Assembly: GCA_017532085.1 (NCBI GenBank)
Contig: JAFXJT010000004.1
Coordinates: 1-64,000, forward strand
Direction: 5' to 3'
Source of the DNA: Oscillospiraceae bacterium
GTDB taxonomy: Bacteria > Bacillota > Clostridia > Oscillospirales > Ruminococcaceae
Length of the DNA: 64,000 nucleotides
Part shown: positions 33,639 to 42,011 of the stretch, piece after piece
How positions within the stretch are numbered: the stretch's first letter is position 1
Layout of the letters: each line of letters begins with the position of its first letter
Program-made: the position numbers and the translations under genes
Notes under the pieces: model-generated
Told to the model about the DNA's origin: nothing
The model's input: the letters and a program-made list of their open reading frames with translations, nothing else
The model's database searches: none

Positions 33639-35039
33639 ATGAAATTCTGGAAACGGATGATTGCCGCTGCAACAACGCTCTGCCTGATGCTGTCTTGCTT
33701 TGCATGTGGTGAGAATACCGGTATTGCTATGACGATTGACGGTTTTGATGTGCGTGCCGGCATCTATCTTTACTATGTGGTCAATGCGTATAACGATGCC
33801 ATCAGCGTCATGCAGGAAAACGGCGAAAAGTTTGAAGACTGTAAAACGACGAAGGACATCAAAAAGATTGTCAATAAAGTAGATATCAACGGCGTAACCG
33901 CTGAGCAATGGATTCAGAATAAGGCTGTGGAATACTGCATTGAGTATGTTGCCATCGAACGTGAGTTTGATCGCCTCGGTCTGAAGCTGAGCGGTCAGGA
34001 TCTTGCTGATATTGATGCAAGTCTTGCAAATACGATGACATACTTTAAGGCATTCTTTGATGAGACCGGTATCGGTGAACAGTCTGCCAAGGATGTTCTG
34101 ACTGCTACTATGAAGGAAAATGCGATTTGGGAAGCCTATTATGGTGAAGGCGGATCCGAAGGCGTTAAGGAAGAAGAACTGTATGACTTCTATAAGGACA
34201 ACACCCTTCGTCTGAAGTATATCGAAATGCCGCTGAAGGATGGTGCAGGCAATCTGCTCAAGGCTGACGGCAAAGCGGAAATCGAAAAGATGGCTAAGGA
34301 CTATATGTCCCGCTTGGAAAAGAAGGCTGACGATGAGGCAGATCTCATGGAAGAGTTCGATTATCTCATCGAGGAGCACAATGCTTATGTAACCTCGCTT
34401 TCCAATGCAGCAGTTACCACTACCGATAAGAATGGCTCTACGGTAACAACCGCTACCACAGCCAAGGTGACGACCGATGAGAACGGTCCCACAACCACCA
34501 CCACAACGACCACCACGACTGCAAGCGAAACCACTACCACTCTGACCGGTTCGGACGAAACCACCGGTACCACCACCACGACTACAACTGCCGTGACACT
34601 GGGATATGATGTGGATCATGAAGTGACCCTCGCAGTGAGCACCTCTGCCGACGCAGATGCTGAGAAGGAGGAGGCCGACGGGACAACTACGGCGCCCAGC
34701 TATACGCCTTGCCAGAAGGTGTATGAGTGGGCGGTGGATGCCAAGACCAAATATAACAAGCCCACATTGATTAAAGACGATGAATGCTATTATATCGTCA
34801 TGAAAATGGATATTGAGGATCGTATGATCAGTTCGGATCTGTGGTCTGATTCTGCGAAGGAAACTGTCCGTGAGAAGCTTTACGGTGATGTGTTTGACGA
34901 AAAGATCGTTGAATGGACCAAGCAATATACCGAAACAAGAAACGAAAAAGCATTCAAACGCTATAAGGTTCTGAATGTGGATGTCGTAGGGTATCAGGAA
35001 GCACTGCTGCAGAGCTATTATGGCTTCTATGGAATGTAA
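33639..35039 (+). CDS. probable lipoprotein with SurA/PrsA-like N-terminal region and Thr-rich linker
   Basis: 466 residues from the ATG at 33639, 11 bases behind AAGGAGG. Signal sequence MKFWKRMIAAATTLCLMLSC with two candidate lipidation cysteines (C20 and C23); neither has an ideal lipobox. The helical part ~30-230 (YLYYVVNAYNDAI, the AEQWIQNKAVEYCIEYVAIE stretch) resembles the chaperone part of SurA/PrsA foldases. A low-complexity linker ~255-335 is dominated by Thr repeats, and a C-terminal part (~350-466) contains KVYEWAVDAKTKYNKP. No complete PPIase domain is recognised. Likely an extracytoplasmic folding or trafficking factor; uncertain. Confidence 0.6.
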   Translation: MKFWKRMIAAATTLCLMLSCFACGENTGIAMTIDGFDVRAGIYLYYVVNAYNDAISVMQENGEKFEDCKTTKDIKKIVNKVDINGVTAEQWIQNKAVEYCIEYVAIEREFDRLGLKLSGQDLADIDASLANTMTYFKAFFDETGIGEQSAKDVLTATMKENAIWEAYYGEGGSEGVKEEELYDFYKDNTLRLKYIEMPLKDGAGNLLKADGKAEIEKMAKDYMSRLEKKADDEADLMEEFDYLIEEHNAYVTSLSNAAVTTTDKNGSTVTTATTAKVTTDENGPTTTTTTTTTTASETTTTLTGSDETTGTTTTTTTAVTLGYDVDHEVTLAVSTSADADAEKEEADGTTTAPSYTPCQKVYEWAVDAKTKYNKPTLIKDDECYYIVMKMDIEDRMISSDLWSDSAKETVREKLYGDVFDEKIVEWTKQYTETRNEKAFKRYKVLNVDVVGYQEALLQSYYGFYGM

Positions 35040-35057
35040 CCCGGCGATTTCGTAAGC

Positions 35058-35096
35058 AGAGGCAATGAGAACCTGTTTCTCATTGCCTCTTTTTTT
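35058..35096 (+). terminator. rho-independent terminator
   Basis: AGAGGCAATGAGA (35058-35070) pairs with TCTCATTGCCTCT (35078-35090) and is followed by six T. Confidence 0.92.
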
Positions 35097-35117
35097 CATC
35101 TGGAAAGGAAGCTTATT

Positions 35118-35777
35118 ATGAATGAATTTGCAAAACAGCATCTTTATCAAAGACTGGAACGAACAACCGATGCACTCTGCTTGAACCGTATGGATGCACA
35201 CTGGTGTAAAACCAAGGAGGAGGCACTGGCATTGGTGAAAACCATGCTGCCGCAAAATGCTGTGGTAGCAACCGGCGGATCTATGACATTGGAGGAATGT
35301 GGCATCATAGATCTGCTGCGCAGCGGTGCCTATCGCTATCTGGATCGGGAAGCTGTTGCTCCTGAGGAGCGCGGCGCAATCTATCGGCAGGCATTCTCTG
35401 CGGATGTATATCTGTGCAGTTCCAATGCGGTGCTGGAAAGCGGCGCACTCTACAATGTGGATGGCAACGCCAATCGTGTGGCAGCGTTAACCTTCGGTCC
35501 CGAATCGGTGATTGTTGTGGCCGGTGCCAATAAGCTTGTGGCCACATTGGAGGATGCTGTTGCACGTGTGAAGCGTGTGGCTGCCCCGATGAATACCATG
35601 CGGCTTTCACAGGATACTCCCTGCGCACGCTGCGGCGTCTGTGCCGGCATCCATGGCGAGATGCATAAAGGCTGTCAAAGCGAACAGCGCATTTGCTGTT
35701 CCTATGTTGTGAATGCATGGCAGCGCATTCCCAATCGGATTAAGGTGATTCTGGTTGCGGAGTCTTTGGGCTATTAA
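35118..35777 (+). CDS. LUD-domain (LutC/DUF162-type) protein
   Basis: 219 residues, single domain. Family blocks: VVATGGSMTLEECGIIDLLR, CSSNAVLESGALYNVDGNAN and GPESVIVVAGANKLV. A cysteine group CARCGVC...GC...CC near residues 174-200 could bind metal. Related domains occur in lactate-oxidation proteins LutB and LutC, but stand-alone members have no fixed function. It opens a five-gene plus-strand run (LUD, deoC, PPTase, SDR, thyX), although 33 bases separate it from deoC. Confidence 0.8.
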   Translation: MNEFAKQHLYQRLERTTDALCLNRMDAHWCKTKEEALALVKTMLPQNAVVATGGSMTLEECGIIDLLRSGAYRYLDREAVAPEERGAIYRQAFSADVYLCSSNAVLESGALYNVDGNANRVAALTFGPESVIVVAGANKLVATLEDAVARVKRVAAPMNTMRLSQDTPCARCGVCAGIHGEMHKGCQSEQRICCSYVVNAWQRIPNRIKVILVAESLGY

Positions 35778-35810
35778 TCTCGCATGATATCAATCGAAAC
35801 GGAGAAGACT

Positions 35811-36455
35811 ATGACAAACGAAGCAATTTTATCTCATATTGACCACACTCTTCTGAAGCCGGATGCGGTTTTGGAGGATTATATCCGCCTTTGCGAAGAT
35901 GCGCTCCGATATCATACTGCATCGGTATGCATACCGCCTTGTTATGTGGCACAAATGCGCAAGGCATATCCGCAATTGACGATCTGCACGGTAATCGGAT
36001 TCCCCCTTGGTTATCATACCGCTTCCATTAAGCTGTATGAAACGGCACAGGCAGTTTCTGACGGAGCGGATGAGATTGATGTGGTGATCAATATTGGATT
36101 GCTGAAAAATGGCGAAGATGCAGCTGTTTTGCAGGAGCTAAAAGCGGTGCGCCGTGCTTGTGAGGGCTGCTGCCTGAAGGTGATTATTGAAACCTGCTTC
36201 CTCACAGAGGAAGAGAAAATCCGTGCCTGCAAGCTTGTAACGGAATGCGGTGCAGAATTTATCAAGACCTCAACAGGATTCGGATCTGCAGGTGCTGCCC
36301 TTGAGGATATTGCCTTGATGCGTGCCCATATCGGTGCTGAGGTGAAGATCAAGGCAGCAGGCGGAATTCGTACACGAGAACAAATGGAGGCTTATCTTAC
36401 TGCCGGCTGCGATCGCATCGGCACCAGTGCGGCTTCCCTGCTGTTTACAGAGTAA
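35811..36455 (+). CDS. deoC: deoxyribose-phosphate aldolase
   Basis: 214 residues from the ATG at 35811 (GGAGAAG upstream). DeoC blocks: HIDHTLLKPDA, SVCIPPCYV, TVIGFPLGYH, ADEIDVVINIG, KVIIETC and the Schiff-base lysine block FIKTSTGFG; the second conserved lysine is in VKIKAAGGIR. Splits 2-deoxyribose-5-phosphate to glyceraldehyde-3-phosphate and acetaldehyde. Its stop overlaps the next start by one base. Confidence 0.94.
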   Translation: MTNEAILSHIDHTLLKPDAVLEDYIRLCEDALRYHTASVCIPPCYVAQMRKAYPQLTICTVIGFPLGYHTASIKLYETAQAVSDGADEIDVVINIGLLKNGEDAAVLQELKAVRRACEGCCLKVIIETCFLTEEEKIRACKLVTECGAEFIKTSTGFGSAGAALEDIALMRAHIGAEVKIKAAGGIRTREQMEAYLTAGCDRIGTSAASLLFTE

Positions 36456-37153
36456 TGCAATCCGGGTTTGTGACACGATTGTGTACGCTTTTATCTGAGG
36501 ATGGGCAAACAGCATTGCTGCGGCTATATGCTATGCCTCTTGCGGTAGATCTGCCGAGAAACAGCGTCAGGCAAGATGCACATTTTCATGCGCTTGAACT
36601 GCTTTCTGCTGCACTGGCAAGAGACTGGGGCTTATCCCATTGCCGCTTGGAGCGGGATGCAAACGGTAAGCCTCGTTTGGTGCATCCATGCTTATTTGTG
36701 AATCTTACGCATTGCAAAGGCTTGGCTGTTTGTGCCGTAGCAAACACAACTGTGGGCGTGGATGCGGAAACACCGAGACAAGTCAAAGAGCGCACGATAG
36801 CAAGAGTTTGTTCGCTGCAGGAACAGCAAATGCTGGCACAAAGTACAATGCCTGCTTTTGATTTTTCAAGGCTCTGGACTCTGAAAGAAGCGTATGCAAA
36901 ATGTGTGGGAGAAGGAATCCGATTGCCTTTTAAGCAGTTATCCTTTGCTTATGCTGCAAAAACCATCCGATTTACACATCCGCAGGCTGATCGGCATTCC
37001 TTTTTACAGCTGCTGCTTGCTGAGAATACCGCAGTTCCTTATGCGGTGGCGGTGTGTATGCAAAACCTTCCGGCATCCTGCCGGATTATAACAGAATGCA
37101 TATGCGAGATCGCATACAGCGATTCGCTGTGTCTGGAATGGAGGGCCAATTGA
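36455..37153 (+). CDS. 4'-phosphopantetheinyl transferase (Sfp type)
   Basis: 232 residues. Motifs: FVNLTHCKGLAVCAVA, VGVDAETPR (the Mg-binding aspartate and following acid) and FSRLWTLKEAYAKCVGEGI (W..KEA..K). It activates acyl or peptidyl carrier proteins with the phosphopantetheine arm of CoA. Overlaps deoC and the next SDR gene by single bases, so it is translationally coupled to both. No NRPS or PKS gene is present here; a housekeeping role on the fatty-acid carrier protein is possible. Confidence 0.88.
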   Translation: MQSGFVTRLCTLLSEDGQTALLRLYAMPLAVDLPRNSVRQDAHFHALELLSAALARDWGLSHCRLERDANGKPRLVHPCLFVNLTHCKGLAVCAVANTTVGVDAETPRQVKERTIARVCSLQEQQMLAQSTMPAFDFSRLWTLKEAYAKCVGEGIRLPFKQLSFAYAAKTIRFTHPQADRHSFLQLLLAENTAVPYAVAVCMQNLPASCRIITECICEIAYSDSLCLEWRAN

Positions 37154-37923
37154 TGTTGAAGATTGATCTGAGCGGACATATCGCAGTGATTACAGGAGCA
37201 TCCGGTATGCTGGGCCGTGTGATGGCAAGTGTATTTGCAGAATGCGGTGCCGATCTTGCCCTGCATTATTATCACGGCAAGGAGCAGGCAGAAGCTCTGG
37301 CGGATACCTTGCGGCGAGAAACCGGCAGACGCATTATGACTGTGGGCGGTGATGTTACCAAGTTGGAGGATGTCATGCGGATGCAGCAGGCAGTGGAGCA
37401 AACACTTGGCACTGCTGATGTACTGGTGCATAATGCAGTGATTCAGTATGCTTGGAAATCGATTCTTGAGCAGCCTCTGTGTGATTTTGACAGTCAGTAT
37501 CAATCCTGTGTGATGCAGACTGTGCATATGACTAAGGCTTTTGTGCCTCGTATCATTGAGCAGGGCAAGGGTGGCCGCATTGTGGTGATCAATACCGAAT
37601 GTGCCGCCATGGCAGAGGCGAACTGTGGTGCTTATACCGCTGCCAAACGTGGCTTGGATGGCCTTGTGCGCTGCCTCGCCAAGGAGCTTGGCCCTCATGC
37701 AATTACGGTGAATCAAGTAGCGCCCGGCTGGACAATCACCGAACAAGATCGCCGTAATCATACCGAAATTCAGCCTGATTATGATAAAACGGTTCCGCTG
37801 GGCCGCAGAGGAACGGATATGGAAATTGCAGCGATGTGTGCATTTCTGGCATCTTCCTTAGCTTCGTTTACTACGGGAGCCTATATCCCCGTTTCCGGCG
37901 GCAGAGTAATGCCTGCCATCTGA
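37153..37923 (+). CDS. short-chain dehydrogenase/reductase (FabG-like)
   Basis: 256 residues; ATG at 37153 overlaps the preceding stop and follows GGAGGG. Rossmann nucleotide motif TGASGMLGR, VLVHNAVIQ in place of NNAG, and the active-site YTAAK are present. The usual catalytic serine region reads VINTECAAMAEANCGAY, with no Ser at the expected place (Thr or Glu there). C-terminal VAPGWTITE and SFTTGAYIPVSGG are typical. Substrate unknown; activity may be altered. Coupled to the PPTase gene, hinting at work on carrier-bound acyl groups. Confidence 0.8.
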   Translation: MLKIDLSGHIAVITGASGMLGRVMASVFAECGADLALHYYHGKEQAEALADTLRRETGRRIMTVGGDVTKLEDVMRMQQAVEQTLGTADVLVHNAVIQYAWKSILEQPLCDFDSQYQSCVMQTVHMTKAFVPRIIEQGKGGRIVVINTECAAMAEANCGAYTAAKRGLDGLVRCLAKELGPHAITVNQVAPGWTITEQDRRNHTEIQPDYDKTVPLGRRGTDMEIAAMCAFLASSLASFTTGAYIPVSGGRVMPAI

Positions 37924-37968
37924 TGATAAGCGCAATATATTACAAAAAACACAGAAGGGATGATTGTG

Positions 37969-39348
37969 ATGCAGACAGTATCCTTACAAACGCAATCCGC
38001 AGCGCCTTGTGCTAAGATCGTATCGTTTTCCTCGGCAGGAGAACTGGTCTGTGCTTCTGCTGCCCGGATTTCCACAACGCAGGGCACGGCACTTTCGATC
38101 CTGGAGCGTTCCAAAGAAAAGGAAAACAATCGAGCGCTCATTGAAAAAGTAGTAGCTTCCGGGCATCAATCCTTGATTGAACACGCAGTATTTACCGTTG
38201 CATTTGATAATGTCAGCGTTTGCACCGAAGAATTCGTAATTGAATTCCGTCTGGCATCGTATACAGTACAATCACGAAGATATGTTGATTTTACAAACGC
38301 CGGCTTCTTCGAACCCGCAATGCCGGAGGCTTGTGCATCACAGTATCGCAGTCATATGCAGTCGTTGTTTGATTGTTACGGCAAGCTGCTTGCATTGGAA
38401 ATTCCAAAGGAAGATGCTCGCTTTGTACTGCCCTATTGTTTCCGAAGCAACTTCTACTGTACGCTCAATGCCCGTGAGCTGATGCATATGATCGCTGCAA
38501 TGCTCTGGGGCAGAGGATGTGAGATCCCCGAGCTGCAGGAGATTGGAGCAGCACTGAAAGCACAGTTTGAGCAATATTTTCCAAATCTTCTGTCTCGTGT
38601 GCAGATGCAGTATGCCAATGGCTTTGCACAGAAAGATCCGCGGTATTGTTTGCCCAAAACGGCTCCTGCGATTGCAGAGCCGACTGTGGGCAGTGCTTGT
38701 ACCGTATTGCAATATGCAACGCCGGATCCCGAGAAGATCGTATGTGCAGCGGCCGGCAGCAATGGTGCGTATTCCGCCGAGCATACCGCATTGTCTCTTG
38801 CGGAAATTATCAATGCAGAGCGCCCTCGTGAATTAGAATTGATTCAGGCAATGTTCCGCATCGAAGGACTTTCTCTTGCTGCTGTTACCCATTTGGTTCG
38901 TCATAGAATGCAGTCGGTGCTGGTGCCGCAGATCATGCAGGCAATCACAGGCAATCGCTATGTGCTGCCTGAAACCATTGCGCACAATCCCGAAGCGGCT
39001 GCTCTGTATCATCGTGCCTTTGCAGAAAACACCGCACAACTGCGCAGATTGCTTGCTATGGGGATACCGATTTCCGCTATGCAATATTTTGCCATGGCAG
39101 GTCATCTGCTGGATTGCAGCTGTGCCATGAACGGCAGAGAGCTGAAGCATTTCTTTGCATTGCGTACCTGCCAAAGAGCACAGTGGGAGATTCGTGCGGT
39201 TGCAATCGATCTGCTTTCTCAGCTGCGCAAAGAATCAGATCTGTATCGGCTGTTTGGCCCGAGCTGCTATACCACCAATCATTGTCCGGAGGGCAGACTT
39301 TCCTGCGGAAAAGCAAAGGAAATGCAGGCGCTGTTCTCTGCTACGTGA
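37969..39348 (+). CDS. thyX: tandem-duplicated ThyX-type flavin-dependent thymidylate synthase
   Basis: 459 residues, about twice the usual ThyX length, from the ATG at 37969 (AAGGGA nine bases before). Two ThyX-like halves are visible. Half 1 has GHQSLIEHAVFTV and EFRLASYTVQSRRY (92-105), which keeps S97, S102, R104 and Y105 of the signature RHRxxSxNxxSxRY but has lost its first Arg-His. Half 2 has LVRHRMQS (R311-H312-R313, S316) but lacks the second part of the signature; it also has FFALRTCQRAQWEIR, the conserved C-terminal dUMP/FAD block that half 1 lacks. The enzyme makes dTMP from dUMP with methylene-tetrahydrofolate and FAD. The halves appear to complement each other in one chain. Confidence 0.82.
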   Translation: MQTVSLQTQSAAPCAKIVSFSSAGELVCASAARISTTQGTALSILERSKEKENNRALIEKVVASGHQSLIEHAVFTVAFDNVSVCTEEFVIEFRLASYTVQSRRYVDFTNAGFFEPAMPEACASQYRSHMQSLFDCYGKLLALEIPKEDARFVLPYCFRSNFYCTLNARELMHMIAAMLWGRGCEIPELQEIGAALKAQFEQYFPNLLSRVQMQYANGFAQKDPRYCLPKTAPAIAEPTVGSACTVLQYATPDPEKIVCAAAGSNGAYSAEHTALSLAEIINAERPRELELIQAMFRIEGLSLAAVTHLVRHRMQSVLVPQIMQAITGNRYVLPETIAHNPEAAALYHRAFAENTAQLRRLLAMGIPISAMQYFAMAGHLLDCSCAMNGRELKHFFALRTCQRAQWEIRAVAIDLLSQLRKESDLYRLFGPSCYTTNHCPEGRLSCGKAKEMQALFSAT

Positions 39349-39358
39349 TCCTTGCATC

Positions 39359-39396
39359 AAAAGACCTAAGAGGCTTATGGCTTCTTAGGTCTTTTT
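39359..39396. terminator. bidirectional terminator
   Basis: AAAAGACCTAAGA (39359-39371) pairs with TCTTAGGTCTTTT (39383-39395), followed by T. Between thyX (+) and spoIID (-). Confidence 0.88.
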
Positions 39397-39416
39397 GTGT
39401 ATGGCGTGATGAGATG

Positions 39417-40430
39417 TTATATGGTTCCGAGCGTAACGCCGGGATAGTAATGCGCAAGGATTTCTTCGTAGGTGCTTCCGCTTTGCGCCATCGCATTGGC
39501 GCCGTACTGACTCATGCCCACGCCATGACCATATCCTTTTGTTGTGAAGGTGAACTGTCCTTGTGCATAGGTAATCGTAAAACAGGCAGAACGGAGAGAA
39601 AACAACTCCCGCAGCTGCTGTCCGCTCCAGAGCAGCGAACCGCCCTGTACGGTAAGTACTGTGCCCGCTTCACTGATGGCTTTTATGGCAAACCATTGGG
39701 AAGGGTCTTCCGCAAAAACGGCATCGGGCTGCTGCGCCAAAAGGATCTGCCGCACAGTTTCGGCAGTCAGAGAAACGGTTTCCTGATAGCGAGGTGCTGT
39801 GGTATCGGTTTTGGAATCCACCGAAACCAGATAGGCAAGAGGCGAACCCCACACAGTTTCTGCATTTTCGGTTTGTCCCGCAGACATTGCATGAAATGCC
39901 GCGACGATCGGCTCCTCTTCATAATAAAGCAGTTCAGTGCAGACGGCATCTACAGCCGCTTCAATTTTGCCGTAATACAGATCAAAGGCATCTCCGAAGG
40001 CGGTGCGGATCTGGCTTTCGGTATAATATGCCTGATACAAATTGCTGTCATTGGAGAAATCTGCACCCAGCAGAGCAGGATTGTTGTGTTCAAGATTTCG
40101 CAGACGAATGCGTTCAGCATAGGTATGAGCGGCAACTGCCTGTGCCTTCAGTGCCTCCGATTCAAAAGTTGCTGGCATTTCGGCGCATACTACGCCGATC
40201 AGATAGTCTCTGACAGGCACCTCCAGCACGGTTCCTGAGGAAATATCCAGCACGCGATAGCATTTGGTTTCAGCTTGTATTTGCTGTGAAGACTCCTCCT
40301 TGGGGGCAGAAGTAATCGCAGAAGGCGGCTGAGCATCCTGTGCAGAATCGGGATTCAACAGCAATACTGTGCCGGGAATCAGAAGCATCGCCGCTGCGGC
40401 GAACAGATAAAATCCGATTTGTTGTTTCAT
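39417..40430 (-). CDS. spoIID: stage II sporulation protein D
   Basis: 337 residues. N-terminal membrane helix (IGFYLFAAAAMLLIPGTVLL) then the SpoIID domain: VPVRDYLIGVVCAEMPATF (with the catalytic Glu of the lytic transglycosylase), ALKAQAVAAHTYAE, HAMSAGQTENAETVWG and GYGHGVGMSQYGANAMAQ then the HYYPG end. It cuts glycan strands during engulfment. Supports the view that the organism can form spores. GGAGG lies before the ATG. A weak sigma-E-like pair (CCATATT and CACGCATC) lies upstream and is not listed separately. Confidence 0.92.
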   Translation of the reverse strand: MKQQIGFYLFAAAAMLLIPGTVLLLNPDSAQDAQPPSAITSAPKEESSQQIQAETKCYRVLDISSGTVLEVPVRDYLIGVVCAEMPATFESEALKAQAVAAHTYAERIRLRNLEHNNPALLGADFSNDSNLYQAYYTESQIRTAFGDAFDLYYGKIEAAVDAVCTELLYYEEEPIVAAFHAMSAGQTENAETVWGSPLAYLVSVDSKTDTTAPRYQETVSLTAETVRQILLAQQPDAVFAEDPSQWFAIKAISEAGTVLTVQGGSLLWSGQQLRELFSLRSACFTITYAQGQFTFTTKGYGHGVGMSQYGANAMAQSGSTYEEILAHYYPGVTLGTI

Positions 40431-40541
40431 AACGCCTCCTTGTATTCTCAGTAAGCTGCTGATGCGTGAAATTCGGGGTTTAATATGGCATTCTATGCGG
40501 TTTTTTGCTGTTTTTCAAAGATAAAATCTTTGCGATATCCA

Positions 40542-40570
40542 TTGACAGAAGAGCAAAAAAACGGTATAAT
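40542..40570 (+). promoter_or_regulatory. perfect-consensus sigma-A promoter of citrate synthase
   Basis: TTGACA (40542-40547), 17-base spacer, TATAAT (40565-40570); leader of about 60 bases. Confidence 0.82.
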
Positions 40571-40636
40571 ATAAATAAGTGTATTTTGACGGAGATCCGC
40601 TAAGGTACGGTACATATCATGAAGGGAATGTGAACA

Positions 40637-41998
40637 ATGGTTGATTCCGCAACAAAGCTCTCTATTAAATCATTATGCGAAGGATTAAAGGAATATTCGG
40701 TCATTGATCCTGCGCTTTATCAAAAATATCATGTCAGCAGAGGACTGCGCCGCTCGGATGGTACGGGCGTGGTAGCAGGCCTGACAAAGATCTGTAATGT
40801 GCATGGCTACGTGCTCAATGAAGGAGAGCTGGAGCCGATTCCCGGCGAGCTGATTTATCGCGGCTACCAGATTACGGATCTGGTGCGCAGTGTGGAGCAA
40901 GAAAAACGCTTTGGGTATGAAGAAGCTGCCTATTTGCTGTTGTTTGGCAAGCTGCCCGATGCCAAGACATTGAAAGCATTTCAAGCAATGCTTGCCGAGC
41001 TGCGTGAGCTGCCCGATTCCTTTGTGATTGATATGATTGCAAAGGCGCCTTCCAATAATATTATGAACAAACTGGCTCGCTCTGTGCTGGCGCTGTATTC
41101 CTACGATCCCGATTGCGAGCTGCGTTCGTTGGAAAACGAAGTGCGCGTTGCAATTTCTATGATCGCACGGCTGCCTGTTATTATGGCAAATGCCTATCAG
41201 GTCAAGCGGCAGCATTTTGACGGAGAAAGTCTGGTAATGCATCCGCTGCGTCCGAATGAAAACACCGCAGAAACGATTCTTTCGCTGATGCGTTTGGATC
41301 GGCAGTATACCACTGAGGAAGCGCATCTGCTGGATGTCTGCATGATGCTGCACGCCGAGCATGGCGGTGGTAATAACTCTGCGTTTACCTGCCGTGTGCT
41401 GACCTCCTCCGGCACCGATCCTTACTCTGCTTATGCCGGAGCCATCAGTGCGCTGAAGGGCTTCCGTCATGGCGGTGCCAATCATAAGGTGATTGATCAG
41501 CTGGAAAACTTCAAGAGCAAGGTCAGTGATCCGACCAATGAAGGCGAGGTAGCGGATCTGATCCGCAAGGTCATGCGACGCGAAGAAGGGGATCGTTCCG
41601 GTCTGGTTTATGGCATGGGGCATGCGGTATATACTCTTTCGGATCCCCGTGCGGTTTTGCTTAAGGAGCGTGCATTTGCGCTGGCAAAAGGCACTCGCTT
41701 TGAGGAGGATTTCTATTTGCTGGATACCATTGAGCGTATGACACCGCAGCTCTTGCGAGAAAAATCACAGAATGCTGCGGCTAAGAATATCTGTGCCAAT
41801 GTGGATATGTATTCCGGTCTGGTATATCGGATGCTGGGTGTGCCGGAGGATTTGTTTACACCGATGTTTGCGGTTTCCCGTATTGCGGGCTGGGCAGCCC
41901 ATCGTATCGAAGAGGTGCTTACCGGCGGCAGAATTATGCGTCCTGCATACAAATCCATTGCCAAGGGCAGCACCTATATTCCGTTGGAACAGCGCTGA
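40637..41998 (+). CDS. gltA: citrate synthase
   Basis: 453 residues. Si-type citrate synthase with the catalytic residues in MLHAEHGGGNNS (His), GFRHGGANHK (His) and the C-terminal EDFYLLDT region (Asp). Also ELIYRGYQITDL and GMGHAVYTLSDPRA. Condenses oxaloacetate and acetyl-CoA. The first ~50 residues are an extension common in Clostridia. In an anaerobe it supplies the oxidative or incomplete branch to 2-oxoglutarate and glutamate; the ferredoxin-linked enzyme at 20702-23281 may connect to that branch. Confidence 0.95.
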   Translation: MVDSATKLSIKSLCEGLKEYSVIDPALYQKYHVSRGLRRSDGTGVVAGLTKICNVHGYVLNEGELEPIPGELIYRGYQITDLVRSVEQEKRFGYEEAAYLLLFGKLPDAKTLKAFQAMLAELRELPDSFVIDMIAKAPSNNIMNKLARSVLALYSYDPDCELRSLENEVRVAISMIARLPVIMANAYQVKRQHFDGESLVMHPLRPNENTAETILSLMRLDRQYTTEEAHLLDVCMMLHAEHGGGNNSAFTCRVLTSSGTDPYSAYAGAISALKGFRHGGANHKVIDQLENFKSKVSDPTNEGEVADLIRKVMRREEGDRSGLVYGMGHAVYTLSDPRAVLLKERAFALAKGTRFEEDFYLLDTIERMTPQLLREKSQNAAAKNICANVDMYSGLVYRMLGVPEDLFTPMFAVSRIAGWAAHRIEEVLTGGRIMRPAYKSIAKGSTYIPLEQR

Positions 41999-42011
41999 TG
42001 TCGGAATGCTG

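Noticed and set aside
33347..33763. Extended miaB frame
   Set aside because: Crosses the miaB promoter and has no homology; the ATG at 33346 has a ribosome site and the family N-terminus.
34430..34600. Tandem DNA repeat or CRISPR-like array
   Set aside because: These are ACC/ACA/ACT threonine codons of a linker in frame, without regular repeat-spacer structure.
33564..35255. 563-codon minus-strand open frame
   Set aside because: Antisense shadow of the foldase-like lipoprotein gene; its length comes from the Thr-codon repeats.
41772..42005. N-terminal extension of the lipoprotein frame into citrate synthase
   Set aside because: A signal peptide with lipobox starts at 42012; the extension overlaps a well-supported gene.
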